Shown: piece by piece, positions 35,124 through 43,549 of the stretch | How the letters are laid out: each line of letters starts with the position of its first letter | Numbering within the stretch: the stretch's first letter is position 1 | Source of the DNA: Candidatus Zixiibacteriota bacterium | GTDB taxonomy: Bacteria > Zixibacteria > MSB-5A5 > WJJR01 > JAJRUJ01 | Assembly (NCBI GenBank): GCA_020051695.1 | Contig: JAGVQM010000010.1 | Span: forward strand, 62,001 to 126,000 | Reading direction: 5' to 3' | DNA length: 64,000 nucleotides | Program-made: the position numbers and the translations under genes | Notes under the pieces: generated by a model | What the model saw: the letters and a program-made list of their open reading frames with translations, nothing else | The model's database searches: none | Told to the model about the DNA's origin: nothing

Positions 35124-36575
35124 TCAGTCGATTTTAAGTTTGCTGCGGTCGAAAGCCGAACCCAGCACTTTGCCGAATTCAATTTTGTAGATCTTGCGTT
35201 CTTCCTTGCGCTGCAGTTCACCATAGATAAGGCCGAAATAGAATTTCGCCCCGGCGTAGGCCGTTCCCTCGACGGCAATCTGGGCTTTGGAATTTTCCTC
35301 GATCTTTTTTTCCAATTCGGCGATTTTTTCTTTCAGCGCGGCAATCTGCTGCGGCGCAGTCACCTGGAATTGTTTCAATTTTTCCAGGACCGGCTTTTTT
35401 GCCTCAGGGAGTTTATTGTCCATCTGCAACTTGATCAGTACCAGCAGACCCTCTTTCACCCGGGATAAATCAGTTTCCAGCCGTTCGATTTCCTGCCGGG
35501 TGCTGTTGTATTCCCCCATCAGCTTGGGGTCATAACCGACGCGCGCCACCGTGATTGTCCCGGTTTCATTGCCGACATCCCGCAGCCAGATCAAATTGCG
35601 CGCAGTACATTCACCGCCGACCAGCTTGCTTTTCCCCCCTTTGAAATAGACGGAGTTGCCCGACATCATTCGGGCGTTCATCGCCTCGCCGCCGATAATG
35701 ATGTCGCCGCCGGCAATAATCGTCTGGTTTTCCACATAACGCGCCGTGACATTGCCTTTGGCCACGATCCGGCCCTTGCCCTGTCCGATGAAACCGCCTT
35801 TGACCATGACATTGCCGCCGGACTCAATGGCCGCATCCATGACATTGCCGCCAATTTCCAGGTCGCCGCCGACTTTGAGGGTGTACCCGGCGTTCACATC
35901 ACCACGCACCTTCAATGAACCCAGCGCGTCGATATTGCCGGTTTCCACCGAAACATCCCCGGAAATGGTGCTGATCGGCTGGATGCTGATTCGGCCCCCG
36001 GCATAGGAGATCGAGCCGTCGGTTTTGGCGATGACCTGTAATTTATCCTTCGAGGCGTAAGTATTGCTGCCGATCGGCAGACTCTTATCCTTGCCCCGCA
36101 GCGCCGAGAGTTCCCGCCCCTGCACACTCATCCCCGGAATTCCGTCGGTGCGCTGGTGTTTGACGGCCAGAACGGTCCCTGCCGGTGCATTGCGCAAAAA
36201 ATCAATATTTTTATAATCGATCCGCCCGTCATCCCCGACTTTCGGGGCACGATCGACATCCAGGTCGACTTTGAATTCAATTCGTGCATCTTCGCCCGGC
36301 TGCGGCGGTGTCCCGGCAGCAACCTGGATTTTTTCATCGAGTTGTTCACCCTGTGCAATATGCCGGACCAGATCTTCGTTAAGACCGAAGACCACACATT
36401 CCTTGCGCAATGCGGCAAAGATGGTTTCCGGATCGAGCGGTAGTTGGGGAGGCGGATCCGAAGGGATGCAAACGAAAGCTGCCAACTTGTCCTCGGAAAT
36501 GCTGACCTGCACGGCGGGAAGCGTCTGCTCCGGCGTGGCCGTTTGTTTCGGCAATGAGGCGGTTTCGTTCGTCAT
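35124..36575 (-). CDS. FapA-family (DUF342) protein
   Basis: A 483-residue cytoplasmic protein with the DUF342/FapA layout. An N-terminal alpha-beta domain holds about residues 20-150. A right-handed beta-helix rich in Gly and Asn follows (GDVSVETGNIDALGSLKV, GGDLEIGGNV, GGDIIIGGEA) at about 195-340. A C-terminal coiled coil spans about 365-430. FapA-type proteins polymerise or bind membranes and are often found beside flagellar and chemotaxis genes; their exact job is not known. The ATG is at 36575. The 275 bases upstream (36576-36850) show no gene and no clear promoter. Confidence 0.88.
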   Translation of the reverse strand: MTNETASLPKQTATPEQTLPAVQVSISEDKLAAFVCIPSDPPPQLPLDPETIFAALRKECVVFGLNEDLVRHIAQGEQLDEKIQVAAGTPPQPGEDARIEFKVDLDVDRAPKVGDDGRIDYKNIDFLRNAPAGTVLAVKHQRTDGIPGMSVQGRELSALRGKDKSLPIGSNTYASKDKLQVIAKTDGSISYAGGRISIQPISTISGDVSVETGNIDALGSLKVRGDVNAGYTLKVGGDLEIGGNVMDAAIESGGNVMVKGGFIGQGKGRIVAKGNVTARYVENQTIIAGGDIIIGGEAMNARMMSGNSVYFKGGKSKLVGGECTARNLIWLRDVGNETGTITVARVGYDPKLMGEYNSTRQEIERLETDLSRVKEGLLVLIKLQMDNKLPEAKKPVLEKLKQFQVTAPQQIAALKEKIAELEKKIEENSKAQIAVEGTAYAGAKFYFGLIYGELQRKEERKIYKIEFGKVLGSAFDRSKLKID

Positions 36576-36850
36576 TACTATACCTACCCGTCAACAACAT
36601 CCGGTCAAACGAGTGCTCGCCATTCGCTTATTCCCTGCTGTTTGCAGCCGTCATGGCCTTGAAGTCGTGGAGGCCTCCCGCGGACGACCTGCCCGCGCGT
36701 AGCGCCCCTGATCTATTTATGTATGTCGGCCGGCAAGGTTCTTCGATTTACCGGGGTCGCAGGCAATACGGGGCGGCCGGAAATTCCCCAAGAACGGTTG
36801 CGGAGAGCACCCGCACGACGGGCGTACTGTTTTTCGGAAAACCAACGCGA

Positions 36851-37279
36851 CTATGAGGTTTCGTCGCTGGGCACGGGTACGGGTTGCACCCCAAGTTGTT
36901 CGGCGATCTGCTCGGCCAGGGCCAGAGCTTCATGCAAGCTTCGTTCGAGATGGGAAATCACATCGGCATTGAATACGCCTTTCTCCAATAGTAAGCGCAA
37001 TAACCGATCAGTGTCCTTAAATTGCCGTGGATTGAACCCTTGTTCGGCAGCATGTGCGACCTCGGCGACCTGGCGGGCAACCGAACTCATGCGCGTGACC
37101 ATACTGAAAATATCGTCATCCAGTTTACGCTTGTCGGAACCCGACCGTCTGAGCTTGGCGCCCGCCACGGCCAGGTTCAAGGCGAGCAGGCGGGCCTGTT
37201 CGCCGTAGTCGGCCACGGCCTTGATCAGTCGGCCAAGTTCCTCAACTGACTGCGTGCCGGCAGATTGTTCAGGATTCAC
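36851..37279 (-). CDS. Coiled-coil protein resembling an MCP signalling hairpin
   Basis: A soluble 142-residue helical protein. The segment ARLLALNLAVAGAKLRRSG (about residues 29-47) resembles the hairpin tip and descending helix of methyl-accepting chemotaxis proteins, where N-L-L-A-L-N-A-A-I-E-A-A-R-A is typical. The rest (about 60-120) is amphipathic helix with heptads. There is no sensor or membrane part. The start is GTG at 37279, overlapping the receiver gene by 11 bases, so the two are translationally coupled. It may be a minimal CheA/CheW-binding or receiver-binding partner; that is inference. Confidence 0.5.
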   Translation of the reverse strand: MNPEQSAGTQSVEELGRLIKAVADYGEQARLLALNLAVAGAKLRRSGSDKRKLDDDIFSMVTRMSSVARQVAEVAHAAEQGFNPRQFKDTDRLLRLLLEKGVFNADVISHLERSLHEALALAEQIAEQLGVQPVPVPSDETS

Positions 37280-37634
37280 CTTCGCCCCCCAGCACGCGAT
37301 CGACGACCTTGATCAACGCCGAGACATCCGGTGATTTCACCACATAGGCATCGGCCAGCCAGGTATGGAAATCGTTTTTATATGACCCGTACGCCGAATT
37401 CAAAACGATCGGCAGCTCGCGGTGCAGCCGGCGGATTTTGCTGACGGCTTCCAATCCGTCCTCGCCGGGCATCCGGATATCCATCACCACACAATCGATC
37501 GGCCGGCTTTCGACGATCGCCAGCGCGTTGGAGGCATCCTGCGCAGTCATGACTGCATACCCCGCCCGGCGGAATTCCTCATCATATAATTCCAGCAAAG
37601 CGGACTCATCATCGGCGATCAGAACTGTTTTCAT
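37269..37634 (-). CDS. Receiver-only response regulator (CheY-like)
   Basis: A 121-residue single receiver domain. The acidic pair is Asp8-Asp9, the phospho-acceptor is Asp52 in VVMDIRMPGEDG, the switch Ser80 is in LNSAYGS, and Lys100 is in VVKSPD, so all catalytic positions are present. The ATG at 37634 follows GGAGGG and is preferred over the one ten codons upstream. It overlaps the end of the kinase gene by 26 bases and the next gene by 11. With no output domain it must act through a protein partner. Confidence 0.9.
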   Translation of the reverse strand: MKTVLIADDESALLELYDEEFRRAGYAVMTAQDASNALAIVESRPIDCVVMDIRMPGEDGLEAVSKIRRLHRELPIVLNSAYGSYKNDFHTWLADAYVVKSPDVSALIKVVDRVLGGEGES

Positions 37635-39360
37635 TCTGTTCCCTCCTGCCGTATTCAAAATCAATTATCAGTCCCGGCCGGCCTTCGGCGCGGTCCATAG
37701 CCAGTGCGGCATGGTGTTCAGTCAGGTATTCCAGCGCCAGGTTGCGTTGCGCGGGCCCGGTCCCCCAGCGTCCTTCGAAAAATCCGGTGACCACCCGTTC
37801 CGCCCCGGTATTATTGATGTCGGCTTCCCGTGGCCAAATCCCCACCTGGGCCCCGCCGGGCGTTTGCCTGGCCCGTACAGTTACACGCGTGCCGGCAGCC
37901 AAATGTTCCGGCATCCCGGAAAACACTTCGAAAAACGCAAATCGCAGGGCATCCGGCCGTCCGGTAAGCAGATACCCGTCCAACCCTGCCTCGAGATGCC
38001 AGCTGATCCGTTGGGTGGAAAATTTCGTTTCCAGGACCTCCAGCGATTGCCGGAGGATCGGTTCCATTTCGAATGTCTGATGGGGCCGGCCCTGCCAGCC
38101 CTCGACGGAAATCACTCGGCGGAGCAATTCGGAAATGCGGTCCGCCTGTTTACAAATGACACTCAGCCCGCGATAATCATGGTCTTCCGGCTTTTTGGCA
38201 GACAGCAGGTTTCGTGCCCAACCGCCAATGATTGTCAGTGGATTGCGGATCTGATGGGCAACTTCGGCGGTGATCTCACCCACGACTGAAAAGCGTTCCA
38301 TGCGGGCGACAATTTCCTGAATCCCCGCGATTTTGCGGTGGGCTTCACGCAATTCGACGACCCGCTGCTCCAGCTTGTCGGCGAGGGCAGCACGTTCCAC
38401 GGCAAACCCGGCCTGTGCGGCGAGCATTTCCAATGCGCGCAGAGAATCGGCCGTAACCCGATTGCCGGTGATGCGGTGATCGGCCAACAACAAACCCACG
38501 ACCCGGTCCCGTGAACGCAGCGGCGCGCAGGCCAGTTCCCGGGCATCCAGTGAATCGAAAACGGCTTGCGCGTCGAGAGACATCTCGCTACCGGGATAGA
38601 TCACCCGGGCGGGCGCCCCCCGGAGGACGTCAGCAAACGGATTATGTGACCCGCCTCGCGGGATGCGAGTGGCGCGCACACGCCGGTTGACCTCGGCATC
38701 GTCGCCATCGAGGGCCAGGTGATACGTGCAGACTGCATCCAGCAACGCCCCGCATCCGGGCTGGGAAAGGGCATCCCAGATTTTGCCTGCCTGGGCCGGT
38801 CCTGCCGGTCCGATTGCCGTGCGGCCGACTAGCCAGTCGTTATCAGCTTCGTCAGCCAAAAACAGAAAGGCCCGATTGAATCCCAGTCCCTGGCGAGCAG
38901 TCACGCCGACCAAAATTACATTAAAGGTCTCCTGCAGACCCAGCGTCGAATTTAATGCCGCAGTGATTTCGCCGATTAACATCAACTGCCGCAGCCGGGC
39001 ATATGATTCAAAATACTGGCGGCGCTGCTGGTCGATCGCCCGCAGCGATACGTGGTACGTGCGGTATGCAGCACCCCGCGCGGGTTCAGCGCAGACCCAG
39101 ACTTCCAGCCATCGCTCGTGGTCGAGGGAAAGGGAAACACCGACATGACAGCCCGGTGTTTCATTGCTGCATTCCCGTGCGGTAATAAATTCCCGCAGGG
39201 CATCGGGGAGCGGCCCGACGGCAGTTTCCGCCCACCCCAGCAATTCCCGGGCCACACGGTTGACGGCCAACACTCTGCCGAAAGCATCAGCCGCCAGGAA
39301 ACCCACCGGCAACGATTCTACATCGCTGATGATCTCCGGCAATTGCGCGGTCGTGGACAA
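37609..39360 (-). CDS. PAS-GAF sensor kinase with eroded ATP-binding domain
   Basis: Residues about 10-110 are PAS-like (LPVGFLAADAFGRVLAVNRV). Residues about 145-320 are GAF-like. The HisKA helix carries an intact H-box EVAHQIRNPLTIIGG with His369. The C-terminal part aligns by position with HATPase_c, but the N-box Asn, the D-x-G-x-G motif and the G-x-G-L-G-L lid are missing (around residues 450-560). It therefore may not autophosphorylate. No ATG opens the frame; the start given is TTG at 39360 with no good ribosome site, so the start is uncertain. The receiver-only gene overlaps its end. Confidence 0.8.
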   Translation of the reverse strand: MSTTAQLPEIISDVESLPVGFLAADAFGRVLAVNRVARELLGWAETAVGPLPDALREFITARECSNETPGCHVGVSLSLDHERWLEVWVCAEPARGAAYRTYHVSLRAIDQQRRQYFESYARLRQLMLIGEITAALNSTLGLQETFNVILVGVTARQGLGFNRAFLFLADEADNDWLVGRTAIGPAGPAQAGKIWDALSQPGCGALLDAVCTYHLALDGDDAEVNRRVRATRIPRGGSHNPFADVLRGAPARVIYPGSEMSLDAQAVFDSLDARELACAPLRSRDRVVGLLLADHRITGNRVTADSLRALEMLAAQAGFAVERAALADKLEQRVVELREAHRKIAGIQEIVARMERFSVVGEITAEVAHQIRNPLTIIGGWARNLLSAKKPEDHDYRGLSVICKQADRISELLRRVISVEGWQGRPHQTFEMEPILRQSLEVLETKFSTQRISWHLEAGLDGYLLTGRPDALRFAFFEVFSGMPEHLAAGTRVTVRARQTPGGAQVGIWPREADINNTGAERVVTGFFEGRWGTGPAQRNLALEYLTEHHAALAMDRAEGRPGLIIDFEYGRREQNENSSDRR

Positions 39361-39428
39361 GATCGTATACCGATAGTTGATGTTTGGCCGGCAGAAAACT
39401 CCCGGGTAATATGTGCCGGCACTCGCGT

Positions 39429-40157
39429 CTATCTTAGTTCAGTTTTTTCCCGAACGGTAAAAGGCCCATCATCCAATAAGCCCTCTTCGGTGGCAACGGC
39501 CGGCATATTCTCAGCATGGCCGACCAGCCACTTGAACCAGGCGGAAATATCCCGCGCGGCCTGCCATTCCAGCCGGCGCGCATCCTGGTAAAATTGCGGG
39601 ACGGAGTTGTTGTAAACCGGGTCCTGACGTACGTCATCGGCCACCTGATAGGACCCGGCGCCCGATTTATCCATGCGAAACCGCTGGGAGGCCGCCAGCC
39701 GCCCGGTCGCGACATCGACCACACGCGCATCGACCAGCAGGCGGGAAACCGCCTTGCGGCGGATAAACAGATGCGGAATCGACAGCCCCTTTTTATAGTC
39801 GATGCCACGATCCACGACTTTGACCCACACCACCCAGCGCGTTTTTAGTGCGCACCCCAATGTCCCGAGCTTGGCGCAGTTAAACACCGAACCGTCGCCG
39901 AGACCAACAAACAATCCGGCGGCCTGTACCTCGTCGGGTTCGCGGATATCCTGCAGCCCGTTTGAACCCAGACGGTCAAGCAAAAGTTCTTCCAGCCCGC
40001 CCTCGCCGTGGATGCCCATCGAGCTGGTCACCCACACCGCCGTCCCGGTCAGGCCGGTTTGTCCGGCGAGCGCTTTCGCACTCAGGAACAGCAGGCACAA
40101 CGGCAGGACCCGCCACCAGACGGACACCCGGGATGTCATGAACGACCGGCCCATCAT
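39429..40157 (-). CDS. Secreted protein of unknown function, CsgG/FlgO-like pattern
   Basis: A 242-residue protein with a signal peptide (about residues 1-31, ending SAKALAG). The mature part has an alternating strand-helix pattern (EELLLDRLGSNGL, then a strand VDARVVDVATGRLAASQRF), which resembles periplasmic proteins of the CsgG/FlgO/TolB N-domain type. I cannot name the family with confidence. The start codon overlaps the end of the PilZ gene in ATGA fashion. It may be an envelope component of the flagellar basal body, given its position. Confidence 0.55.
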   Translation of the reverse strand: MMGRSFMTSRVSVWWRVLPLCLLFLSAKALAGQTGLTGTAVWVTSSMGIHGEGGLEELLLDRLGSNGLQDIREPDEVQAAGLFVGLGDGSVFNCAKLGTLGCALKTRWVVWVKVVDRGIDYKKGLSIPHLFIRRKAVSRLLVDARVVDVATGRLAASQRFRMDKSGAGSYQVADDVRQDPVYNNSVPQFYQDARRLEWQAARDISAWFKWLVGHAENMPAVATEEGLLDDGPFTVREKTELR

Positions 40158-40684
40158 ACTTTCTCCACGCCCGCGCCGGACATTTGTTTGCTGAACACAT
40201 AGCGGGATACCAACCGGTGCAACCGGTCGGAAAAACCCAGAGGATCACGGACCAGGTCGGCCAGCTGGTCGGCCAACCACGGTTCCTTAATCGAATCGGG
40301 GGTTAAAAATTCGATCCCGACCAGCCGCTCACCATCGGGGCAGCTCTCTACGCGTTTAACCCGGCCGAGGATATCCGACAGGGCATCGAAATCCTTGATT
40401 TTGAATTTCATCAACAGGTAATCATCCTCGCACAGATCGTCAAAAGTGGACAACAGCACGCCGCCGCCGGAAATATTCAGGATCATCCCGGACTTGTCCT
40501 TGAACGCCTTGCGGACGCTTTGTTGCTGTTCGTCGGCGATTAATTCCCGAACTTCGACCGGACTGAACACTTCCAGCCGGACCCAGCGGCGGCGCTGCAC
40601 GGCATCATCAACAGCAGTGTCTTTCCCGGCCTGTTTTTGCCCGGCATCCGGATCAACGAATAATTCAACCATGTAATCCTCCAC
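40154..40684 (-). CDS. PilZ-domain protein (probable c-di-GMP sensor)
   Basis: PilZ domains bind cyclic di-GMP and often brake flagella. Here RRWVRLEV gives the RxxxR motif (about residues 33-37) and NISGGGVLLST gives the (D/N)xSxxG motif (about 73-78), so the ligand site is intact. There is no YcgR N-terminal domain; instead a 60-residue helical C-terminus follows. At 176 residues it is a compact single-domain protein. It is the only visible link to c-di-GMP in the window. Confidence 0.88.
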   Translation of the reverse strand: MEDYMVELFVDPDAGQKQAGKDTAVDDAVQRRRWVRLEVFSPVEVRELIADEQQQSVRKAFKDKSGMILNISGGGVLLSTFDDLCEDDYLLMKFKIKDFDALSDILGRVKRVESCPDGERLVGIEFLTPDSIKEPWLADQLADLVRDPLGFSDRLHRLVSRYVFSKQMSGAGVEKV

Positions 40685-40698
40685 TCAATAATGTCGTG

Positions 40699-41853
40699 TC
40701 ATGCTTCTTTGCATAACCGTGATTGTTCGACCGCCAGCTCCACAATTTTGCGGGCCAGGGCGGTTTTGGTCGCGTCATTGCGATTTTTGTGGATGAATTC
40801 CTGCCCGTACCGAATTGCGGCAGTAAAAAATTCCCGGGCCTGTTCCAGTTCACCGGCGCGCCGCGCCAGTTCACCGATCATGTACGCCACTTGAATTTTC
40901 TGATTGCTGCCGGAGATCTCGCGCGATTCCTCATACGACTTTCGATAATGCCGCAACGACAGTGAAATCGCCTCGAATTCGTTCAGCGGCACCTCCCGGC
41001 TGCGGCGGACAAGCGTTTCGAGAAACTCGCCGAATGTCGGGTACCCGCCGAAGGAGTTTCCCAGGCCGCCGGACATAGTCGCGGCCGCGCCGGGCACCAC
41101 ACTCTCCGGGGTATCGCCGCGCCACGCCAATAACTCATCCATGGATCTGATGATGGGGTCAAGGTTGGTCGACCAGTTGCCGACTGCCATGCGATATGGA
41201 TCTTCCGACACCGGCCCGACCTGCGGCAGTTGATTGACCAGCCCCTGGAAACTTTCGACTTGCTGCCGGCAGTTATCGAATGTCTCCCGGAGTGAACCCA
41301 GCATCGTCTGCAGCCGTTTCCGCTGGACCTGTTCAACGTCGGCGCCACCGGTTTCCCCGCCCGCCATTTCCCGGAACAGCCAGGCAATCCGCAAATACCA
41401 GCGCCCCAGGTCCAGGGCTGAGGGCCGGTCGAGCAATTGTTCCGAAAAAACACCCAGCAGCAGTTTGGCGACGGCTGTTTCCCGTGGCGCGCCGGCCGGG
41501 TCGAGTGCGCTGCCCAGCAGTTTAATCGGCCCATGCTGGTCGGCCAGCTGGTTGAGATGTTTTTCCCGGATGGTTTTCTGCCGGAACGAGCGGAACGCCG
41601 AATCGGTTTTCCACTCCTTGAAGCTCTTGTTCAGCTCCCTGGTATAATAGCATGAACTACAGGTCGCCATAAAATACAACAGCGGATTGACCTGTTGGTA
41701 TTTGGGATTGCGCCACATCCGCTCCGTTGGGCAAAAATCCGAGTCACGCCCCTCCTCGATATATGCACCAACCTTGATGGTCTCATATTCGTTGATGGTC
41801 TTACAGACCGGACATTCGACTTTGGTCATAAACACGGGTACTTCGGATTTCAT
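40699..41853 (-). CDS. DUF2225-family protein
   Basis: A 384-residue cytoplasmic protein. The N-terminus has two Cys pairs, CPVC (about residues 14-17) and CSSC (about 66-69), the zinc-ribbon-like start of DUF2225, with the conserved DSDFCP.ER..NPKYQQVNPL-type segment between (in pieces: DSDFCPTE, PLLYFMATC). The C-terminal half is helical with a TPR-like pair (AYMIGELARRAGELEQAREF, AIRYGQEFI). No biochemical role is established. It lies 14 bases before the PilZ gene in a flagellar context. Confidence 0.8.
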   Translation of the reverse strand: MKSEVPVFMTKVECPVCKTINEYETIKVGAYIEEGRDSDFCPTERMWRNPKYQQVNPLLYFMATCSSCYYTRELNKSFKEWKTDSAFRSFRQKTIREKHLNQLADQHGPIKLLGSALDPAGAPRETAVAKLLLGVFSEQLLDRPSALDLGRWYLRIAWLFREMAGGETGGADVEQVQRKRLQTMLGSLRETFDNCRQQVESFQGLVNQLPQVGPVSEDPYRMAVGNWSTNLDPIIRSMDELLAWRGDTPESVVPGAAATMSGGLGNSFGGYPTFGEFLETLVRRSREVPLNEFEAISLSLRHYRKSYEESREISGSNQKIQVAYMIGELARRAGELEQAREFFTAAIRYGQEFIHKNRNDATKTALARKIVELAVEQSRLCKEA

Positions 41854-41861
41854 CGATCACC

Positions 41862-42212
41862 TCATTGTTGACGACGCGGACTGGTGGATGTGACAACCGG
41901 CTCTCCGGAGAGGTACTTCCCCATTTTTTCTCTCCATGAATCCGATTCCGTTTTTTTCAGGGACAACCGGCGGGAGACCGCGGCGGGCAGCCGGTAACCG
42001 GCGAGGCGGTCGGATGCTCCGACAGAGACCGGTTGAATGTGATTCGTAACGACCGGCGCCGCAATCGTCGGCTGAGGCCGGGGGGTGATGCTCTCCCGCA
42101 AATGGTCGGTGACCATTTTGACCGCCCACAGGGCCACGGCCACTATCGACAGTCGCGCCGCGACCGTCAGCCCGACTTCACGCCATAACTCTTCAGACAT
42201 TAAATATTCCAT
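41862..42212 (-). CDS. Small membrane protein (116 residues)
   Basis: One membrane helix near the N-terminus (LTVAARLSIVAVALWAVKMV, about residues 14-33) is followed by a basic, Pro-rich cytoplasmic tail. The gene ends 8 bases before the DUF2225 gene. No family is recognised. It is placed in the operon downstream of fliA, so it may be a motility accessory protein. Confidence 0.6.
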   Translation of the reverse strand: MEYLMSEELWREVGLTVAARLSIVAVALWAVKMVTDHLRESITPRPQPTIAAPVVTNHIQPVSVGASDRLAGYRLPAAVSRRLSLKKTESDSWREKMGKYLSGEPVVTSTSPRRQQ

Positions 42213-42239
42213 ACTAGACCTCGTAATGGTCGGACGCGG

Positions 42240-42560
42240 TCAGGCGCGGACGTCCAGATGTTTGATGGTTTCATCCGGTTTTTCCACATTGTTGTCCTGC
42301 TCTTCCTCGGCCGGTGTTTCCGACTCCTGTTCATGCGCATGTCCCTTGCCGTTTTTCTGCTGGTCCTTCTCGCGGTGGATAATCACTTCGTCGCTTTTTT
42401 CGGTTTCCTGTGGTTTGCGTTGTTGTTCGATATTTTTGCGTCGTACGCTTTCTCTGGTTTCCCGCTGGGCCAGCTCCGGCTGTGACTTTTCCAGTTGGGC
42501 GATTTTTTCCGCTGCCAGCGTTTTGGCCAGATTGTCCTGAATGGCGATTGGCCTGACCAT
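42240..42560 (-). CDS. Small charged protein (106 residues)
   Basis: The product has an N-terminal segment (RPIAIQDNLAKTLAAEKIAQ) that suggests an amphipathic helix, followed by a long run of Glu, Lys and Gln, probably coiled coil or disordered. The gene begins 20 bases after the fliA stop. I do not recognise it. Position and packing support it as a real flagellar-operon gene. Confidence 0.55.
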   Translation of the reverse strand: MVRPIAIQDNLAKTLAAEKIAQLEKSQPELAQRETRESVRRKNIEQQRKPQETEKSDEVIIHREKDQQKNGKGHAHEQESETPAEEEQDNNVEKPDETIKHLDVRA

Positions 42561-42580
42561 AGGTCATGCTCCACTCGTGC

Positions 42581-43519
42581 TTATGTCCCGAACCGTTCCT
42601 TGATCAGCATCCGCAGTTTGGTCACCGCCTTGGTGTGGATCTGGGACACCCGCGATTCGGAGATGGTCATGATCTCACCGATTTCCTTCAACGTTAATTC
42701 CTCGTAGTAGTACAGGGCGATAACCAGCTTTTCCTGTTCCGAAAGGTTGTTTATCGAATCAACCAGGTAGGCGCGAAGTTCCTGGCGCTCGATTTCACCC
42801 AGGATATGCCCATGGGCCTCTGAGCGGACCGTCTCCACCCGTGGGACCTGCCGGTTATCTTCCTCCCGGTACACCAGCTCGTCCAGCGACAGGAGGGTCG
42901 TGCCGGATACATCACTGAGCATACCGGCGAGTTCCTCGGCGGAAACCTCCAGCCCTTCGGCCAGTTCGCCCCGGGTCGGTGTGCGGCCCAGCCGGTTTTC
43001 CAGTCTCATCGTCGTGCGGTCGATTTGGCGTGCCTTGGCCCGCGTGGAACGGGGGACCCAGTCCAGCGACCGCAGTTCATCGAGGATGGCGCCGCGGATC
43101 CGGGGCACGGCATACGTTTCGAATTTGACGCCACGGTCGGGATCGAAATTTTTCAACGCCTCGATCAGACCAATGGCGCCGGTGGAGATCAGGTCCGACA
43201 GCTCGACGGATTTGGGGAAGCCCATGGCCATGCGGCCGGCCACATTGCGGACCAGCGGCATGTACCGCTTGAGCAGACTCTGCCGGACGTCCTGGTCGCC
43301 GGTGACTTTGTAGGCGGTCCATTGCCGGGCGAGGAATATATTCTGTCTGGACTTCTTATCTGTAACCGCGGGAATTGTGGTTTTCACGGCCGGTTGTTCA
43401 GACCGGCGCCGTGGTGCGTGCTTGGTGCATTTAGCTGTCACGATGGACACTCCACTTTCTCCGACCCCCGGACTGTCTTCCAGCCCATATGTATGTATCG
43501 GCGAAAAAATCGACGGCAT
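42581..43519 (-). CDS. fliA: Flagellar sigma factor FliA (sigma-28)
   Basis: FliA directs RNA polymerase to late flagellar promoters. Region 2 reads LLKRYMPLVRNVAGRMAMGF and DLISTGAIGLIEALKNFDPD, then KFETYAVPRIRGAILDELR with the conserved R-I-R-G-A. Region 3 is WVPRSTRAKAR; region 4 is LSEQEKLVIALYYYEELTLK and the helix-turn-helix EIGEIMTISESRVSQIHTKA. The 312 residues include a 60-residue N-terminal extension not typical of the family; the ATG at 43519 has GAGG. It follows flhF by 30 bases, with no flhG between them. Predicted targets in this window are fliC, the sulfation genes and perhaps flgN. Confidence 0.95.
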   Translation of the reverse strand: MPSIFSPIHTYGLEDSPGVGESGVSIVTAKCTKHAPRRRSEQPAVKTTIPAVTDKKSRQNIFLARQWTAYKVTGDQDVRQSLLKRYMPLVRNVAGRMAMGFPKSVELSDLISTGAIGLIEALKNFDPDRGVKFETYAVPRIRGAILDELRSLDWVPRSTRAKARQIDRTTMRLENRLGRTPTRGELAEGLEVSAEELAGMLSDVSGTTLLSLDELVYREEDNRQVPRVETVRSEAHGHILGEIERQELRAYLVDSINNLSEQEKLVIALYYYEELTLKEIGEIMTISESRVSQIHTKAVTKLRMLIKERFGT

Positions 43520-43549
43520 TTGCCTCAGGTGCAGACATCGTTATCCTCA

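Noticed and set aside
37269-37634. Receiver protein as the activator for the sigma-54 promoters
   Set aside because: It has only a receiver domain, with no AAA+ or DNA-binding part.
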